Source: Siphonodentalium dalli (taxonomy: Eukaryota > Mollusca > Scaphopoda > Gadilida > Siphonodentaliidae). From it: 64,000 nucleotides of DNA. The notes under the pieces were generated by a model. It was not told the origin of the DNA, did no database searches, and worked only from the letters and a program-made list of their open reading frames with translations. Of the stretch, positions 11,776 through 27,283 are shown piece after piece; within the stretch, counting starts at the first letter, position 1, and each line of letters begins with the position of its first letter. The position numbers and the translations under genes are program-made. Location: the NCBI GenBank assembly GCA_032622095.1, contig CP136064.1, positions 48,118,073 to 48,182,072 on the forward strand, written 5' to 3'.

Positions 11776-14700
11776 CTGCAATGGAAATAAACGTTTAGAA
11801 GCTAGCTCTTCCATTTAGTGTAGACACTATTTGATGTATCCAAATAGCCACCAAAAAGCATGATAATAAGTATCATTGTACAAGGATAAGGGATCTGACA
11901 TATAACATACACATGATACAAATACTTATTCTATGGGTCATCTCCCGAGTTATTACAGTTTCCATTTCGTAGGAGTATAAATTGTTAACATATCCTCGCG
12001 CAAATAGGTTCACAATCGACCTAAAATATTCACATATTTGGGGTCATGTCTCCATTCGGAAGGTTCTCTATTCCGAAGGTTCCCTATTCCGAAGGTTCGC
12101 TATTCCGAAAGTTCGCTATTCCATTTTTTTTAATTCTATTATAAACACAGACATTTCCTCCTCGATGGTCTGCGTTACGAACATACGTCACCTTACTACC
12201 ATACCTGTAGGTGTACTAGCGTGTATGACTCGCGTGTTGGCTGACGTAAATAGGTATTGAGAAATAACATCATACGTATGATGACATTAAACATGTTATG
12301 GGAATCAACGAAGATTGAACGACCACCACGGCGGCGTAAAAATTCGAGGATTTTTGAGGTAATAAGTTATTATTATACAATTACCGCATTGTTTCGAGGT
12401 TGACACGAGAAGTTGTCAACTCGAGGAAGTCAATATTCACCAAGGCCGTAGGCCGAGGTGAATATTGAAGGATTGTCCACTTATAAACGGACAATCCTTA
12501 CCTAAAATGGTCATTAATAAATAAATGGACAATCCAACCACGCGTGGCACGCGAGCATGGGATTGTCCACTAAATGAAGACATGTATAGCTAATCCTGCA
12601 TGTTAGCTTCATATTTAATATGAAGGGCAATAACTCTATATAGAATGTTAATTTACTAAATAACGGTGATTTGTATGAGAAGAAGTGTTTTTGACGAAAT
12701 AACGGAGATATTTGAAGAAGAGTTTTTGACGAAATAACGGAAATATTCGAAGAAGTGTTTTAAAGAGCGTTTGATTGGACAAGACGTTGTGACGTTTAAC
12801 GTCGCTGGGAAAACCTGACCCATTTTCAGGTCTGATAATAAGTTATGTTAAAGGCACGTGAGGCCTTAATTGTCGAAAATATTCATATTTGTTCCAAACA
12901 CCGTAAACAGAAAAACATTAAAACGCATACAGTTTCGTTCATATATACCATGACCATCGCGTAAACAGCATGTTATCATAAATACCTACTATATTTTACC
13001 TAAGCAAGAGCCTGATTGGGTTACAGAGGACAGCACAATGCTACTGGCTAATCACACACAAATGGCATAAACGCTCTTTATTAGTTCCATATCAGGAATT
13101 CACCAACAAAGAACGCTCTTTATGTGTACCATCATAATATAAACAAACACCAGAAAAGTAACTTTTTATGCCTTTGTTTACATAACAATGGTTAAACATA
13201 TGAGAATAACATACTGTTTATGCGATATTTCTTATTTATATACGGACAAAGTCTGTCTACATTTTGATGTTCTTTCTGTTTGTGGCGGTCTTTGACGGGT
13301 GAAAATATTTTCACAGGATACCCACCACCAAGGCCAACCGTACCTTTAACCCCTGAAGTTTTTTACGTCACACAGAACTGATATTAACCTGTTGTTTCAT
13401 TGATGAGGTGAACATCATTAGATATCTCGATTTTTTCGGTACGTTTTAACATAGGAATTGGGAAAGAAACTTATGATCATATAATAAAAGTTATTATGAG
13501 TCGATAATGGCACTAAAACTCTCTCGTTTTCAGTTCGTTGTGAACTCAAAGCGATGCGATTATACGCCGATTATGAATCTAAAACAAATTATATTATAAG
13601 CCGATAACGTGCTGATTTTGGAGAGTACATGTTGGAATTGTCGTCTTCGAATACATACTGTGGTATATACTACGGTATGCATACATTTACTTTAGAGTAA
13701 TTAGAGATAAAAGTAACACCCGTGCTGCTATTTCACATTTCAAGTGATAATGGACAGACCGTGTTTTCATTTCACTTTCGTAGAGTCCCTGTCAGGACTC
13801 CGTCCATTCGTCCGTATAGGAACATTTCAAAGTATAGATAACTTGGATGTGCATTATTCGATTTATGGTGTAACCCAACTTTAGGAAAAATTAGGCCCAC
13901 TTACTACGGTTGTTGTCCCCTTAGTCTTACGGTGGTCCCTTGATGAACTTTGTATATGTATTTTGCATTGCATGTAACTCCAATGTCAATGGCCAGGTTA
14001 ACTACTAGTTGAATTGTTAACAGATACCATAATAGATGGAAGGATACCATAATGCAGCGGATTTTGTCCTTGGAGTTAAGTCAGAGTTAATAAGCTTGTT
14101 CGACTTGGAAAATAACAAGGTTTCCCATCTCAGGCTGCAGTGTGCAACACATTTAGAATGTTGCTCAAATACCAAAAGTTCAATTTGAATAGATGTTGGC
14201 ATAGTGATGGAACAACAGATGGGAATGGGATACATCACAGAAGCTACGGGTTTCAGATAACACTAACGTCTGTTGAATGAAAAGCAGCCGCCATCAATCG
14301 CGGTATGTTAAAAACCGTTCAAGTTGAATTTTCATATTTTGAATACATTTGGAATAATAATTAAGAGTCATGGGACCCCTGAGTCACTATTTGCGCACGG
14401 AGCTAGTGTAATCTTAAACCTCTTGTGGCGGTTAAGATGCGTCCGGCTCAAGCTCTTAGTCGTTCGTCATAATATCTCAGGTTTTACGAGAAATCTTCTG
14501 ATGGGCGTTCTCGTCAATCAAATCGTTTCCTGCCGTTAAGAAGAGGACTCCAGATGGGTCGTTATAAGTGGGGTGTTCAGACCGTCTCCAAATCACTTGG
14601 CGGCAATCTGCTTTGCTATCATGATGTACCCGCTGCATGCTGCTCTGGTGGATTTTTTTTGTGGATGTCAAGTCGGTTTGTTGGATAGATCCTAGCACGC

Positions 14701-17700
14701 CATCGGTTCTTGTTTCTTAGCAAGGACGTGCTTTTCTCTTCTAGTTGTGCGCTCCATAGTAAGTCATGTCTTCACGAACCGTCATTTGAGGTTTTTTCAT
14801 CTTTTCGTTTCTTCTTTTTGTTTTGTTTTTGTTTCTTTTTTTGGTGAGCAACGATAGTTTGGCCACTCTGAAAACTGTTGCCCTACTGGAATATATTCTG
14901 TATACATGATCCGGAGAGTCAAGATTGGATTTTGTTGGACTGTTTTTTAATGATAGACGGCATGTTGTGACCGTCATGTTCAGACATGACCTTTTTGCAT
15001 TCTTTCATATCTTGTCGGGTAATTTGTTGTTATGTGTGTGTGTTGATCTATTTCAACTTTACTGATTCAGTTATGCCGTCGTCTGGTCTTGAGTTCAGTA
15101 CTTGGTCTCATTTTGGTCACTTGAATTTATGTCAACGCGTGCTCCCTTATTCATCGGTGTTGCGATGCTAAATAAGACATCACAACCTGCTTGAATGAGG
15201 GGATACGGTTGTTTTAATCAACATGCGAACGGTCAATGTCACTGGAAATCAACTGAGTACTGATGTCGCTTGTTTTTATTTGTTTTACACTGCTGCTTGC
15301 AGTGTCAGTTATGAAGTACATATTCAGTCGCTGTTGTGTGTAATTTTATGAAGGATCCATGACATATTCACGAAACACCATACATATTAACTTCTTCGTT
15401 TTGGAAAATAGCAAGGTCTTCCATCTGCAGTGTGCAACACATTTAGAATGTTGCTATATTTCAAACTGAAATTCATATATTTCCAAGCCAAACAAGAGTA
15501 GTAACTCTGGTCAGAATGAATAGACTAAAAATGTAGTTGCCCTGCGAATCGGCACTTTTCCTCAGATTCGAAATCCGGCATTGAATCGGGACTCCGATGT
15601 CGACATCGAATTTCGAATCGAATTGGCTAGCCACCAGTGCTATCAACATGCGAACGGTCAATGTCACTGGAAATCAACTGATTACTGATGTCTCTTGTTT
15701 TTATTTGTTTTACACTGCTGCTTGCAGTGTCAGTTATGAAGTACATATTCAGTCGCTGTTGTGTGTCATTTTATGAAGGATCCATGACATATTCACGAAA
15801 CACCATACATATTAACTTCTTCGTTTTGGAAAATAGCAAGGTCTTCCATCTGCAGTGTGCAACACATTTAGAATGTTGCTATATTTCAAACTGAAATTCA
15901 TATATTTCCAAGCCAAACAAGAGCAGTAACTCTGGTCAGAATGAATAGACTAAAAATGTAGTTGCCCTGCGAATCGGCACTTTTCCTCAGATTCGAAATC
16001 CGGCATTGAATCGGGACTCCGATGTCGACATCGAATTTCGAATCGAATTGGCTAGCCACCAGTGCTAAGTATGTTAAAAGAAAAATATATCGCATGTGCG
16101 ATTTTCCGGTTTTATACGTTATACGCGTTTTAATTGAGTTTTATTAATTGGAGTAAAATGTTTTATAGTACATTTATCTGCATGCGCAAAAAAAGTTATC
16201 CAGTTGCAATTAATAATTACTAGTATTTCTCGATCCGGTTTGATATCAATATACGCATACTATGCAGACAGATCCGTGGCATGATCACGTGATACTAACT
16301 AGCGATATATGTATATGTACATGTACAGCCACAATGCACTTTGCGAAAATTGGGCACATAAAAAGATATGTAACCATCCCGATAACACAAACCAATCATA
16401 ACATAGTAGCTTTTGAACAGTTCGTCCCTTATAGATCTCATACGATCTTTTCGATGGTATACCTGTGTGAATGAACCTGTGTGAACGAACCTTTATTATT
16501 ACGAAATTAGCGTATGTGGTCCTGAGAATATTCGACTCGTTATTCGATTCATCCATATATTCGATTCGAATTCGGTTCGATCAATTTAGTTTGAAAACTA
16601 ACGGAGTCAGTGTAATCTTAAACCTCTTGTGGTGGTTAAGATGCGTCCGGCTCAAGCTCTTAGTCGTTCGTCATAAGATCTCCGGTTGTTTTACGAGAAT
16701 TCTTCTGATGGGCGTTCTCGTCAATCAAATCGTTTCCTGCCGTTAAGAAGAGGACTCCAGATGGGTCGTTATAAGTGGGGTGTTCAGCCCATCTCCACAT
16801 CATTTGGCGGCAATCTGCTTTGCTATCATGATGTACCCGCTGCATGCTGCTCTGTGGATTTTTGAGTGTGGATGTCAAGTCGGTTAGTTGGATGGATCCT
16901 AACACGCCATCTGTTCTTGTTCCTTAGCAATGACGGGGTTTTCTCTGCTAGTTGTGCGCTCCATACTAAGTCATATCATCACGGACCGTCATTTGAGGTT
17001 TTTTCATCTTTTCGTTTCTTTTTGTTTTGTTTTGTTTTGTTCTTGTTCTTGTTTTGCTTTTGTTTCTATTTTGGTGGACAACGATGGTTTGGCCACTCTG
17101 AAAACTGTTGCCTTACTGGAATATTCTGTATAAATGATCCGGATAGTCGAGATTGGATTTTGTTGGACTGTTTTTAATGATAGACGACATGCTGTGACCG
17201 TCATGTTGAGACATATATTATTATGCAAGGCTGATCTTCTTGCATTCTTTCATATCTTGTCGGGTAATTTGTTGTTATGTGTGTGTGTGTGTGTTGATCT
17301 ATTTCAACTTTACTGATTCAGTGATGCCGTGGTCTGGTCTTGAGTTCAGTACTTGGTATCATTTTTGGACACTTGAATTTATGTCAACGCGTGCTCCCTT
17401 ATTCATCGGTGTTGCGATGCTAAATTAGACATCACAACCTGCTTGAATGAGGGGATACGGTTGTTTTAATCAACATGCGAACGGTAAATGTCACTTGAAA
17501 TCCACTGAGTACTGATGTCGCTTGTTTTTATTTGTTTTACACTGCTGTTTGCAGTGTCAGTTGTGAAGTACATATTCAGTCGCTTCTGTGTGTCATTTTA
17601 TGAAGGATCCTTGACATTTTCACGAAACTCCATACATATTAACTTGTTCGTTTTGGAAAATTGCAAGGTATTCCATCTGCAGTGTGCAACACATTTAGAA

Positions 17701-20700
17701 TGTTGCTACATTTCAAACTGGAATTCACATATTTCCAAGTCCAACAAGAGCAGTAACTCTGGTCAGAATGAATAGACTGAAAATGCCCTGCGAATCGGCA
17801 CTTTTCCTCAGATTCGAAATCCGGCATTGAATCCGGGCGCCGATGTCGACATCGAATTTCGAATCGAATTGGCTAGCCGCCAGTTCTAAGGTATGTTAAA
17901 AGAAAATTATATCGCATGTGCAATGTCCGGTTTTATACGTTATATGCGTTTCGATTGAGTTTTATTAATTGGAGTAAAATGTTTCATAGTACATTTATCT
18001 GTATGCGCAAAAAAAGTTATCCAGTTGCATGCAGTTAATAATTACTAGTAATTCTCGATCCGGTTTGATATCAATGCGCATACTATGCAGACAGATCCGT
18101 GGCATTATCACGTGATACTAACTAGCGATATATGTATATGTACGTGTACAGCCACAATGCAGTTTGCGAAAATTGCGCACATAAAGATCTGTAACCATCC
18201 CGATAACACAAACCAATCTTAACATATTAACTTTTGAACAGTTCGTCCCTTATAGATCTCATACGATCTTTTCGATGGTATACCTGTGTGAACTAACATG
18301 TGTGAACGAACCTGTGTGAACGAACCTTTATTATTACGAAATTAGCGTATATGGTCCTCAAAATATTCGACTCGTCATTCGATTCATCCAAATTCGGTTA
18401 GAACAATTCAGTTTGAAAACGTTCGATTATCACAAAGGTAAATGCCTGGCGTTATTTTATCATTGTCCACTATTATCTTACATAAATTGTGCCGATGCAG
18501 ATGGAAACATATCGCAGGATTCGTAAGACATTGTCTGATTAGTGTGGTACAGACAACATATATATGAGCTCAATGAACCACACAAAACGGCATTACTTTG
18601 ATATAAAATAGAGTTGTGTTGGCTACCGTGACGTAGAATGTAACACATCTATATTACTACATGTTGGCAATATTAGTGTGTACAATATGTACCAGAAAGC
18701 TAATTATATTGAACCAACTGAAATGTAGCAACCAAGCATCATTTGGCAACGAGATTATATTTTATCAAGGTCACTATCAAGGTCACTGTTTCCGATGCAA
18801 TCAATCATGCGTTCATTTTGCACTGTTGCCTGATGCGCGATAACGTTGAAAATTACCCTTAGCTGTGGCTTTCTGGCCTTGGCCGATCACTGATGGCGAT
18901 GTTCGATTCGATTCGCGAGTATCACTGTGTACTCGGTTCGATATTCGGTTCAATCGGAAACGAAATATTCACAGGAGCCTATCAGCGTACTATGACAAAT
19001 AACGTGGATGCATTACACCTATATTTCAGTATTACTCTAAGCAAAATGCTTAGCGCAGTGTCAATGATAGGGACAAATTGGATATTCGAAAATACTCGAA
19101 TCAGGGGTCCGAATCGTAACGGCGATATCGACATAAAATCGAAGCTCGAATATTCTCACTGCCCTACATGTAGTATACTTATGCAACCCAGAAACTTCCT
19201 TGATCTCTCCAACTATCTTTGACTCTTTCAATCACCTGATCGAATATTCGCTCAGGAGGCCACCATAGATAGAAGTGAGCTCCATATGTTCGGACTGCAA
19301 TGTATGGGTATTCTTTTCCCCACGATGCGAGGGTCATCACCACACGAAAGCCAAATTCGATAAACCACACCGGAGTTACAATGTGAAATGTTTCTACAGA
19401 CAAAAAGGTCCAACAAGGGTTGTAGCTCTAGTAGAAAATAAATGGCCGAAACCATGCAGTAGTATATGGGTATCCCCCCCCCCCCAAGATGGGCTATCAT
19501 GTTACCGAAGACAACGATATCCGACACGTAACATCCGCGTTAAAATGTGATATATTCGTACTCACGAACTGAAGGACAGACTGATGGGCGGACGCAGTCC
19601 TCGACTATATGCCTCGAACCTCCTTCGGGTGGTCGGGGGCATAACAAATCACAAGTGAATCGTAACAATGGTCGCAATATAACCTTCTATGACACAGGAG
19701 ACCCACTTAAACTGAGCGAAGGTCCATCCCAACAAGTGCATTCAATGACATTTACATTGTTATTACTACACACCGTTTCTTTATTTCAATATCGACTGTG
19801 TCTTTCTTTAAAATGAGTTATGTTATGTCGCAAGACGGGATTGGAAATGGAGTGTCGACTGTCGAGACACACCGAATAGATTCAGTATCAGTTCTGACAA
19901 AGAGAATCCGTAATAATGTATGATCAACTATGGATTTCATTTCACTACATTGTCTAAAGTGGTGTTTGTGTTGGGGTATAAATTGGAGATAATACATTCG
20001 TATATATTAGGTGTTGCTAAACCATTCCACTGACATATAAATTTCATTACCGATGGTGAGTTGTGCTTGAATGACATACCTGCATCAACTCTCATTTTGT
20101 TTTCGGTGTTACTTGTTTGTGGTTAAGCACACGTGTCGTGTTGATACAGCTATAGTTTACTTCAACGGTATTCTATGTTTATCCTATGTATGAGGAATTG
20201 GTAAATTTGGAATAAGGGCGTGACTTGTCAGTTATATCGTGTACGATTATAGGCAAGCAGCATCAGGAACGCCACATGAAAGAAACCAAAGTGATATTTC
20301 GGTACAAACTTGAAAAATAGAAGGGCCTACTGAAACGATGGAGTTGACATTCATCAGGAAATTCACGTTGATAGTGGTTATTCAGCAACTTATCTATAAC
20401 TTGTGCGATTCTTATGAAGAGTCGACATCATACAAGTTATATAATAACTTATTCTCGAATTACAGCAAATACTTAAGGCCTGGAAATGACCCAGTACAAG
20501 TAAGCATTGCCTTTATTTTGACAGAAATTTCGGAAATAAATCCAGTGTCACAAACGATAAAAGTTGGTGCTTTGATGGTGATATCGTGGCGCGACGAGAG
20601 GTTAATATGGGATGAACATGAGTTTGATGTATATTTTTTGCACTTGCCGCAATCTCTTCTGTGGAAACCGGATTTAACGGTTATCAATAATGCCGGGCTA

Positions 20701-23700
20701 ACAGAAGAATTTGGATTCGATAATCAGGTTATGGTCGTGGATCTTGATGGAACAGTAACATGGTACCCAGACTATTTCTACACCACCAGGTGTCACATTG
20801 ACGTCAAAACATTTCCTTTCGACTCACAAACGTGTACAATATACATCGGAACGTGGACCTCAGGTGCGAACGAAGTCAACATCAAAAACATGTTCGACCA
20901 TGTAATTTTTGATAATTTTAGTGAATATGGTGAATGGGATATAGTTTCCACATCGATGTATATGAGTGAGTATCTTGACCCTGAAGATGGATCTCCAATG
21001 TTGGTTTGTCGGGTGGACATATCAATCCAACGCCGTCGGTACTACTATGTTTTGTTTACTATAGTACCCCTAATTGTACTATCTCTGCTCAGCTTGGTGG
21101 CCTTCATAATTCCATACAGATCAGGAGAGAAAATGGCATTTGCCGTCATGATGTTTCTTTCGAATTCCGTTTCACTTGCATTCTTCATTGAGTGGATGCC
21201 CCGATCGTCCGATTCGATTTCAAGATTCGCCATCTTTCTCTGCGTCCAGTATGTTCAGAGTGCACTCACTGTTGGCGCAGTTGCCGTAATACAAACATTC
21301 GCCGAACGCCACAAGAGTTATCCCCCGTCCAAGATACACATAGTAGCAATGAATATCCTCGGACGTGGCATTCGGATTTTCGACGACGAAGACTTTTGCT
21401 TGACTGAAAACACCAGCATTAGCCAATCCGGCAACAATACACCAGTATTAGACATACAGCAAGATGGAACTGAATATGGGGCAACGACCTGTTCCACCCA
21501 GAACAGATTCTCCTGGAGAGCTTTCTCTGAGATGATGAATCGCTTTTTCTTTTTATTCTTTTCTATACTCTTTATCTTAGAAATTGTGATGCTTTTTACA
21601 TCTCTGTTGTCATTGTGATGCTTTTCGAGAGAAATTTACGATGGACAAACATGACAAACATATTTGACACTTTTTATACTAAACGGATTTTCCACCCAGT
21701 TATAATAGTATATATTTGAATGGTACATTATTCACCGGGATGGGTGTTCAGGAAAATTAGCAGACGACAGATAGACAAAAGAATGATACAATCACATAAG
21801 GATCCTTGTACATTGGTGGGAAATGTTCAGATAATATGTGAACTTATAATCTGAACAATTCATAAGGGAACTACTCGTCAATGATTACTTAGTATAGAAC
21901 GGGTTTATTCCCCTTTCGAGGTAGAGGTTGAAAGTAAACTTGATTAGGTACAGTGCACGTTATATGTACTGTAGATAAACATTAAATGTATATTAACCCT
22001 TTACCCAACAGAAGGGCCCTGTGCCAATGCATTCTCTTATATATGCGAGTCGACCATAGGTCGCCTCGCATATATAAGAGAATGCATTGGCTTAACACAT
22101 TAAAAATTATAAAATTGTTAAAGAATGTAAGAAAAAATGGTAAAAAGTGTTAAAAAAAGATTTTTTTTAGGCCAATGCATTCTCTTATATATGCGAGGCG
22201 ACCTATGGTCGACTCGCATATATAATAGAATGCATTGGCACAGGGCATAACTGTAACCATCACAATGTGGTCAAGGAGCCGGTTCCAATTATATCCATAT
22301 TTGTATGGTTCTATTGAGACAGACCGAAGATATTTTAGGCTGTTGAAGCTTTATTTGGCCGGTTTTGGCCAGTTTGTTGGGTAAAGGGTTAAACATGATA
22401 GTGTTGTTATATCAGAATGTTCGCGTGTAAACCAAAACACGTGATATCCATAAGGGCGAGACATGTGACCCGGTAGTTGAATGAAGATTTTTTCAGAGTT
22501 CAAAGGAATCGACCTGGCTCCAAGATGAGTAATGCGGGCAGGCAACTCTGCGTCGCGTTTGGTTCGCTGAAATGACATCGTTATGGCGCATTCAAGTGAG
22601 CCAACAAGAACATGCCATGTTCGCCCCATGTGATATATGTGACCCGCCATATCAAATCCAGTCGTAAGTCGGGATTTTTTTCACCCTGTGCCAATGCATT
22701 CTCTTATATATGCGAGTCGACCATAGGTCGCCTCGCATATATAAGAGAATGCATTGGCCTAACAATTTTTTACAATTATAATAATTTTTTCTTGTATTCT
22801 TTAACAATTTTATAATTTTACCCATACAGAGCCCCAGACAAACATGAGCAGACGACACTAGTAGTATGGGGGGCTCGTTACCTGCACATCTAAAAATAGA
22901 TGTTATGGGGGTAAAATTGTTTGTACTAAAATATTCCCAAAAAAAAATTTCAAAACCCAAAACTTCCAAAATTTCAAAAACTTCCAAAATTTCAAAAACT
23001 TTCAAATATTTCAAAAATTTCAAAAACTTCCAAAATTTCCAGAATTTCCAAAACTTCCAAAATTTCAAAAACTTCCAAAATTTCCAAAATTTCCAAAACT
23101 TACAAAATTTCCAAAACTCCAAAAATTTCCAAAATTTCCAAAACTTACAAAATTTCCAAAATTTCCAAAATTTCCAAAACTCCAAAAATTTCCAAAACTT
23201 CAAAAATTTCAAAAATTTCAAAAACTTCCAAAATTTCAAAAACTTCCAAAATTTCAATATAATGAAGATGACGAGCAACCAATTTTCGGCCTGAGGCATT
23301 ACGTTATGGAATGAATAACGACAGCGGATCAGAATGCATACATATAGTACGTCACTTGGACATTTTATCAGTTTATCACGTGATCACTAAATGTGGCAAT
23401 CGGGTATCCACCGATGCCTGCAATGTATTATTTATAATAATTGGACTCATTGATCTCACGTAAATAATACTCTTAGTTGTTCCAATAAAATAGTTATCAA
23501 ATTCGATCACCAATAGATTTGACTGTGGAATGTAATGACCTTTAACTTATTTACCGATCTAAAGGGACACTCATTATGAATGAATGTTAACAATACAAGC
23601 GCACGAATGAAGAGCGTTGAACATATACGAAATTACTACACGAATGAATTGAACCTTGAAATTTATATTTCACATCTTACCAACAACAGCTACAGACATA

Positions 23701-26700
23701 ATCATAGTATTATACTGTCTTGCATGTACACACGCTATGACATCATTAAAGGCGGACAATCCACTCACGGTGTGACAACAGATACGGACATAGGCATAGT
23801 GTTATACAGTCTTCTATGTACCCACGCTATGACACCATTAACGTACATTGGATGTTAGGTCTATGACTCTTGAGTATGCACCAATCAATGAGCAAATGAG
23901 CCAAAAAATGAGCAAATGAGCAAAAAAAATGAGCAAATGAGCAAGAAAATGAGCAAGAAAATGAGCAAATGAGCAAGAAAATGAGCAAATGAGCAATAAA
24001 AATGAGCAAATGAGCAAGAAAATGAGCAAATGAACAAGAAAATGAGCAAATGAGCAATAAAAATGAGCAAATGAGCAAGAAAATGAGCAAATGAGCAAAA
24101 AAATGAGCAAATGGGCAAGAAAATGAGCAAATGAGCAAGAAAATGAGCAAATGAGCACTAAAAATGAGCAAATGAGCAAAAAAATGAGCAAAAAAATGAG
24201 CAAATGAGCAAAAAAATGAGCAAATGAGCAAAAAAATGAGCAAATGAGCAAAAAAATGAGCAAATGAGCAAAAAAAATGAGCAAATGAGCAATAAAAATG
24301 AGCAAATGAGCAATAAAAATGAGCAAATGAGCAAAAAAATGAGCAAATGAGCAAAAAAATGAGCAAATGAGCAAAAAAATAAGCAAATGAGCAATAAAAA
24401 TGAGCAAATGAGCAATAAAAATGAGCAAATGAGCAATAAAAATGAGCAAATGAGCAATACAAATGAGCAAATGAGCAAGAGGTGAGCAAGTGATCATGTC
24501 GATAATAAAAAGCAGCATTTTTATAGATCGAAAAGAAATTTTGTCAGAATATTGTCATCAACTCAATCAAGATTTCAACGAAACGCATTATTGACATCGA
24601 TAACTATCATGGTGCATTGACATTCATGGCCAGACAAATTTAATTCGTGTGTCTACAATACAACCTACCTATCCAAATGTCAATGCAATTATGAGTGATT
24701 TCAATATGAGCACTCTATTATATAGATATGTGTAACCTGGTGACATGATGAAATCGATTGTGATACAAAGCTAAAGTACCGCCCCATAGGGCAGATACAT
24801 AGCTAAAGTACCGCTCATAGAGCAGAAGCTAAAATACCGCTCTAACGTTGTCTGAATCTACAGCCCCTCATTATTATATCCGTGTTTGGTCAGTTTGACC
24901 ATTTTCTTCATGATCATGTTATGTATGGGTGATGTTTTCATTCGATGCTGGTATTCTATTAATCGTTCGTAACTTTTGAGAAAGAGGAACAACAACAATA
25001 ACAACAACAACAACAACAACCGCCGCCGTAGCGTGACGAGCAAACTGTGATGTTTACACACTTAAGCTCTGGATAAACAATACATATCGCATCTGCAGCA
25101 GTCTACTTCATTGTGAATTAAGTCACTCTGGGTTAGTTGACTACATGCATGCACACACAACACAGCCGAGGGTTATTGTAATTTAATGAAAATGTCACAC
25201 CGAGCTACGCCAGCTTGATTGCTTTCAAAAAATAGTGCAACTTACCTGTTGGTAATTACTCATACGAATGAAGAGTGTTTAACTGATACGAAAATACTAC
25301 ACGAATGAACTGAGTCTTGACATTTATATTTCACATCTTTCTTAAATGTTCCAACACATACAGACATAGACATAGTGTTATACAGTCTTATATGTACACA
25401 CGCTACGACACCATTAAAGGTGGACAATACACTCACGATGTGACAACATATACAGACATAGACATAGTGTTATACAGTCTTCTATGTACCAACGCTATGA
25501 CATAATTAAAGGGGGGGTAATACACGCACGGTGTGGAATGTTAAAGTGACACGAGGTAAGGGATGTTATGTAATATTGGTGTGTGAATATTAAAGGAGCA
25601 CAATGCGCTCTAAAGGGACACACGGCACTCATTTTGAATGATTGTTAAAGAAACACAATACACACGCAGTGGGTGAAAGTTAAAAAGACACAGAACAATA
25701 TTTAAACTTCAAATTTTAGGGCTCGTAATATACCATTTATGTATCGTTTCTCGCTCTACAATCTCCCCTCCCCACTTATAGATATATAACGAAGACGAGA
25801 ATAACATGTTGATGAAGTTTATTGAAATTTAATCATTGTCTGAATCTTCGACCGTTAGATTTATTTCTAAGAGTTTCTTGAATTTTCTCATCGCTTCATC
25901 TGCAGCCCATTCATTATTATATCCGTGTTTGGTCAGTTTGACCATTTTCTTCATGATCATGTTATGTATGGGTGATGTTTTCAATCGATACTGGTATTCT
26001 ATTAATCGTCTATAACTTTTGAGAAACAGAGCAAACTCTGTGTCGATGGTAGCCTCTTTTCCCGACATGCTCTCATCTCCCGACATGCTCTCTTCTCCTT
26101 TCGCATCATTGGTGACGCGTTTCATCATACTTTTGAATGTGTCCATCTCGTTGACACATCGCGCAGCTTTCTTAAGACCGAATACCGTTCTACTACCGAC
26201 GACATTATCATCTTCTGAATCTGATATCGTTCCCCGTTCATCTTCATCTGAATCTAGAACCGCTTCGTCAGATTCTAGGTCATCGGTATCTTCTCCGAAG
26301 AGAGTTGTTTTTGTCTCGGACATAACTCCGTGTTTAATCTGTTTATGTCTTTGTAGATTGTAGTTCGTCGATAAAATAATTCCGCATAAATGACACCCGT
26401 GCATTATCGCGAATTATTGGAAGAACGATCACTCTTATAAGTAGCGATAAAAAGAGAGAATAAGGTGTGGTATACAACCGTCGCGTTAAGAGTACGTTCG
26501 TCCCGGGGCTAGGGTATAGATATTTGACCGCCGGTGATTCAATTAATGCCAATTTATCAGTATGGTACTCTATGTATTCATTCATGATTTGGCTAATCGT
26601 ATGACACTTTTCTTTTCATTTTCTTCTTATTATTAGACAAACTTCCAGCTAACACTCTCTTGTTGGTTTGTTTGGACGCTTTACGTGTGTTTGTCAACTT

Positions 26701-27184
26701 ATTTGCTGCAACTTCGGCCTTAGCCATTTCAATCGCTTGAGCGATGGGCGTCACTACGTTAATATGTGGTTTTAGAACGTCTTCTTCACTATCACTATTT
26801 TTAGTTCTGTCAATAAAGTAGCGACCCTCATTATCTGGCCTTAACTTCCCATTAATCATGTCTCTGAAATGTTTTCTCCACGTTTCAATATCTGCTGGAA
26901 TATACGTCATCGACATGTTTCTTCAAATGTAGGGTACAAGTCACTCTTTTTTCTGCATTTTATTTTAGAAAGTTTATCGCCTCTTATAAAAATCGATTAT
27001 CTGGATATTTATTAATCGAATCGTCGCTAGTCAGGTACAGATAATAATTAATAATGCTATAATATGACTATAGTTTCTACAAAAAAACAATTCAAAGTTT
27101 TTCTTCATGATCATGTTATGTATGGGTGATGTTTTCATTCGATGCTGTTATTCTATTAATCGTTCGTAACTTTTGAGAAAGAGG

Positions 27185-27215
<31 letters not shown>

Positions 27216-27251
27216 TTGTTGTTGTTGCGCTGCCGCCGCCGCCGGCGACGG

Positions 27252-27283
<32 letters not shown>

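Noticed and set aside
22652-23299. Long open frames (215 and 142 aa) with KFWKF and NFQNFQ repeats on opposite strands
   Set aside because: They run through the AAAATTTCC minisatellite; low-complexity units of 9 and 18 bp keep frames open on both strands.
22860-24482. CRISPR-like array of regular repeats
   Set aside because: Units are contiguous and degenerate without unique spacers, and the context is eukaryotic.
23827-24518. Leu/Phe/Cys-rich ORFs of 220 and 226 aa that look like multi-span membrane proteins, with mirrors at 29940-30649
   Set aside because: Produced by the GAGCAAAT minisatellite, open in several frames at once and different in length between arms.
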